Of a stretch of 10,471 nt of DNA, positions 8,898-10,471 are shown in pieces. A program made the position numbers and the translations under genes. Each line of letters begins with the position of its first letter. Position 1 is the first letter of the stretch. Under the pieces are notes generated by a model. The model made no database searches. It was not told the DNA's origin and saw only the letters and a list, made by a program, of their open reading frames with translations. The stretch comes from Muribaculaceae bacterium (GTDB lineage Bacteria; Bacteroidota; Bacteroidia; Bacteroidales; Muribaculaceae): the NCBI GenBank assembly GCA_017545095.1, contig JAFYCU010000146.1, positions 1 through 10,471 on the forward strand. Direction: 5' to 3'.

Positions 8898-8967
8898 TTT
8901 TCCAATTAATTTTTTAATGTGGAAAAATGCTAACAAGGGGATAATACGTAAGGTTGTTGATTATCAC
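8895..8967 (-). promoter_or_regulatory. Expression platform of the metK riboswitch (start-codon switch)
   Basis: On the minus strand, segment B (8933-8921, TTAGCATTTTTCC) can pair in two ways. It can form 11 bp with segment A in the aptamer's 3' strand (AAAAATGCTAA, 8982-8972), or 9 bp with segment C (GGAAAAATG, 8903-8895), which contains the metK AUG. The pairings share B bases 8929-8923 and so exclude each other. A further 6-bp stem (GATAAT/ATTATC, 8965-8960 with 8945-8940) lies between A and B and would bring them together. With SAM bound, A is held in the aptamer and B is free to hide the AUG. Without SAM, A-B forms and the AUG is free. Confidence 0.7.
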
Positions 8968-9016
8968 GATTTTAGCATTTTTTAGAGTGGTTGCAAGCAG
9001 CCAAATCTATCCACTG
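8968..9016 (-). promoter_or_regulatory. SAM-II-type riboswitch aptamer in the metK leader
   Basis: On the minus strand, P1 AGTGG/CCACT (9015-9011 with 8990-8986) closes a 20-nt loop containing GATTT and TTGCAA. The tail that follows contains AAATGCTAAA. These three blocks, in this order around P1, are what I recall as the conserved core of the SAM-II (metA) pseudoknot class. AUUU of the loop can pair with AAAU of the tail, as expected for the pseudoknot. It starts roughly 12 nt after the predicted transcription start and regulates a SAM-forming enzyme, so feedback control makes sense. The assignment is from memory of the consensus, not a covariance-model hit. Confidence 0.72.
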
Positions 9017-9033
9017 GGTTAATAAATCGGCTG

Positions 9034-9064
9034 CAAAGGTAATACAATAATTTGTACTGGCAAA
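9034..9064 (-). promoter_or_regulatory. metK promoter
   Basis: On the minus strand, TTTG (9064-9061), a 19-bp spacer and TACCTTTG (9041-9034) are a perfect match to the Bacteroidetes promoter. The start would be near 9028, giving a leader of about 130 nt that contains the riboswitch. Confidence 0.85.
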
Positions 9065-9079
9065 GGATTGAGGCATGAA

Positions 9080-9111
9080 TTTGCGCATCTCGTGATAAAT
9101 ATCTAATTTTG
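9080..9111 (+). promoter_or_regulatory. MATE transporter promoter
   Basis: TTTG at 9080-9083, 20 bp, and TAATTTTG at 9104-9111 match the Bacteroidetes promoter. The start would be near 9118, leaving a leader of about 20 nt. Its -33 box lies only 15 bp from that of the divergent metK promoter. Confidence 0.8.
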
Positions 9112-9137
9112 CGCCTTCAAAGAGAAGAGCAACGAAG

Positions 9138-10442
9138 ATGAACCGCGAGATATTGCGCATAGCCCTGCCAGCCATTGTGGCCAACATCACCATCCCCCTG
9201 CTGGGATTGCTCGACACGGCCATTGCCGGCCATTTGGGTTCGGCCACCTATCTGGGAGCCATCGCGGTGGCCTCGATGATTTTCAACCTGGTATACTGGA
9301 ACTTTGGCTTTCTGCGCATGAGCACGTCGGGTCTTACCGCGCAGGCCTATGGTCGCGGCCACTATGCCAGCTGTGTGGCCGTGCTGCGGCAGGCGTGTGT
9401 GGTGGCGATGGTTGTGGCGTTGGGGCTGATTGTGCTGCAAGTGCCGTTGCTGCGGTTGGCGTTGTGGGTGATAGGCCCATCGCCCGAGGTGAGCCAGCTG
9501 GCGGCAGCCTACTATCGCATCTGCATCTGGGGTGCCCCGCCGGTGCTGGTGATGATGGCTGCCAAGGGGTGGCTGCTGGGTATGCAGGACTCACGTGGAG
9601 CCATGATGGTGAGCATCGTGGTGAACGTGCTCAACATCGTGGCCAGCCTGCTGGCTGTGTATGTGTTGCGGCAGGGGTTCATCGGCATTGCCACGGGTAC
9701 CCTGGTGGCCGAGTGGCTCGCTGTGGCCTACACGGCGTGGGTGGTGGTGCGCCGGATGCGTGCGGCGAGCACCGCGATGGGGGAGGCGGCAGCCGGAGCT
9801 ACAGCGATGGTTAGTTTCCGATGGTTCTTCACCGTGAGTGGCGACATCTTTGTGCGCAGCTTCCTGCTCATGCTTGTGAATCTGGCCGTTACAGCTATTG
9901 GTGCGCGCAGCGGCAACTTGATTTTGGCCGCCAATTCGCTCATTCAGCAGCTCAACACGCTATTTGCCTATTTTCTCGATGGCATAGCTTTTGCCGGCGA
10001 GGCATTGGTGGGCAAGTATTTCGGTGCCGGCAATGGCCTGCGGTTGCGGCTGTGTGTGCGTCGGTTGTTTGTGTGGGCCTGTGCCCTCACGGTGGCTTTC
10101 ACGGTGCTCTATGCCTTCCCGCAGCTCATTTTTGGTGTGCTCACCAACGACCCCGCAGTGATTGCCACCGCGATGGACTACCGCGTGTGGTGCGCCCTGC
10201 TGCCCGTGGCCGGCATGGCCGCCTTTGTGTGGGATGGCGTGTTTATCGGCCTCACCCGCACGCGTGGCATGCTCGTGGCCGTAGCCGTGGCCGGTGGCGT
10301 GTTTGCCGTCCTCTATGCCCTGCTGCCTGCCAATCTGGGCAACCACCGCCTGTGGCTCGCCTTCGTGGCCTATCTGGCCGCCCGAGGCATCGTGCAGACG
10401 CTGATTTACACAAGATCCCGTGATAATGCGATGTCGCAATGA
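9138..10442 (+). CDS. MATE-family multidrug/organic cation efflux transporter (DinF-like)
   Basis: A 434-residue, very hydrophobic protein with about 12 predicted membrane segments, the standard MATE length. The N-terminus NREILRIALPAIVANITIP, followed by LLDTAIAGHLG (24-34), is typical of the DinF branch. The GMQDSRGAMMVSIVVNVLNI region (148-167) marks the end of the first half-repeat, and a second half of similar build follows after the loop rich in Ala and Arg near 205-220. MATE proteins expel cationic or other drugs and metabolites using a Na+ or H+ gradient in the inner membrane. The true substrate cannot be read from the sequence, and dinF as a symbol would be a guess. The gene is monocistronic in this window. 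Confidence 0.9.
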   Translation: MNREILRIALPAIVANITIPLLGLLDTAIAGHLGSATYLGAIAVASMIFNLVYWNFGFLRMSTSGLTAQAYGRGHYASCVAVLRQACVVAMVVALGLIVLQVPLLRLALWVIGPSPEVSQLAAAYYRICIWGAPPVLVMMAAKGWLLGMQDSRGAMMVSIVVNVLNIVASLLAVYVLRQGFIGIATGTLVAEWLAVAYTAWVVVRRMRAASTAMGEAAAGATAMVSFRWFFTVSGDIFVRSFLLMLVNLAVTAIGARSGNLILAANSLIQQLNTLFAYFLDGIAFAGEALVGKYFGAGNGLRLRLCVRRLFVWACALTVAFTVLYAFPQLIFGVLTNDPAVIATAMDYRVWCALLPVAGMAAFVWDGVFIGLTRTRGMLVAVAVAGGVFAVLYALLPANLGNHRLWLAFVAYLAARGIVQTLIYTRSRDNAMSQ

Positions 10443-10450
10443 CGAGATAA

Positions 10451-10465
10451 CGTGATCTGATCACG
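10451..10465 (+). terminator. Short hairpin after the MATE gene
   Basis: CGTGAT, loop CTG, ATCACG forms a 6-bp stem 8 nt past the stop. The window ends before any U-tract could be seen, so this is a weak terminator candidate. Confidence 0.3.
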
Positions 10466-10471
10466 CCATCA

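Noticed and set aside
8898..8936. 13-codon N-terminal extension of metK
   Set aside because: It lies inside the riboswitch expression platform, and MetK proteins begin at the [18 protein letters not shown] segment.

Overview
This window looks like a chromosomal segment of a Bacteroidales bacterium. The intestinal Muribaculaceae/Prevotella-like part of the order is my guess and is not proven here. The evidence is the protein families (a BspA-like LRR protein with a dockerin end, and a Bacteroidales-type RecO), the general absence of Shine-Dalgarno sequences, and several promoters that fit the Bacteroidetes pattern TTTG-N19/20/21-TAnnTTTG almost perfectly. Coding DNA is GC-rich and the spacers are AT-rich.

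Layout. Positions 1-424 hold no gene. There is a cluster of four REP-like GC-rich hairpins (1-180), then an AT-rich tail with three evenly spaced CATTGAGCA motifs and a hairpin that may end recO. recO (minus, 425-1150) diverges from a forward unit made of tRNA-Glu, rpsT (ribosomal protein S20) and a second, identical tRNA-Glu, which runs into a 12-bp-stem terminator at 1895-1932. gyrB (minus, 2015-3988) converges on that terminator. A spacer of about 780 bp follows, holding a 314-bp foldback element (4339-4652) whose two arms are diverged inverted copies of each other. A large secreted LRR/EF-hand/dockerin protein (4769-7516, plus) comes next and converges on metK (minus, 7602-8897) across a strong bidirectional terminator. 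metK diverges from a DinF-like MATE transporter (9138-10442, plus).

The most rewarding signal is in the metK leader. A SAM-II-type aptamer (minus strand, about 8968-9016) lies a few bases after an excellent promoter. Downstream of it is a clean three-strand switch. One segment (8921-8933) can pair over 11 bp with the 3' strand of the aptamer, or over 9 bp with a segment containing the metK AUG itself. The two pairings exclude each other. This predicts SAM-dependent translational repression of SAM synthetase by start-codon occlusion.

Most genes are housekeeping: recombination repair, translation, supercoiling and SAM synthesis. The accessory content is the LRR-dockerin surface protein, the foldback element and the REP-like cluster. 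I found no CRISPR array, phage gene, toxin-antitoxin pair, defence system or complete insertion sequence.
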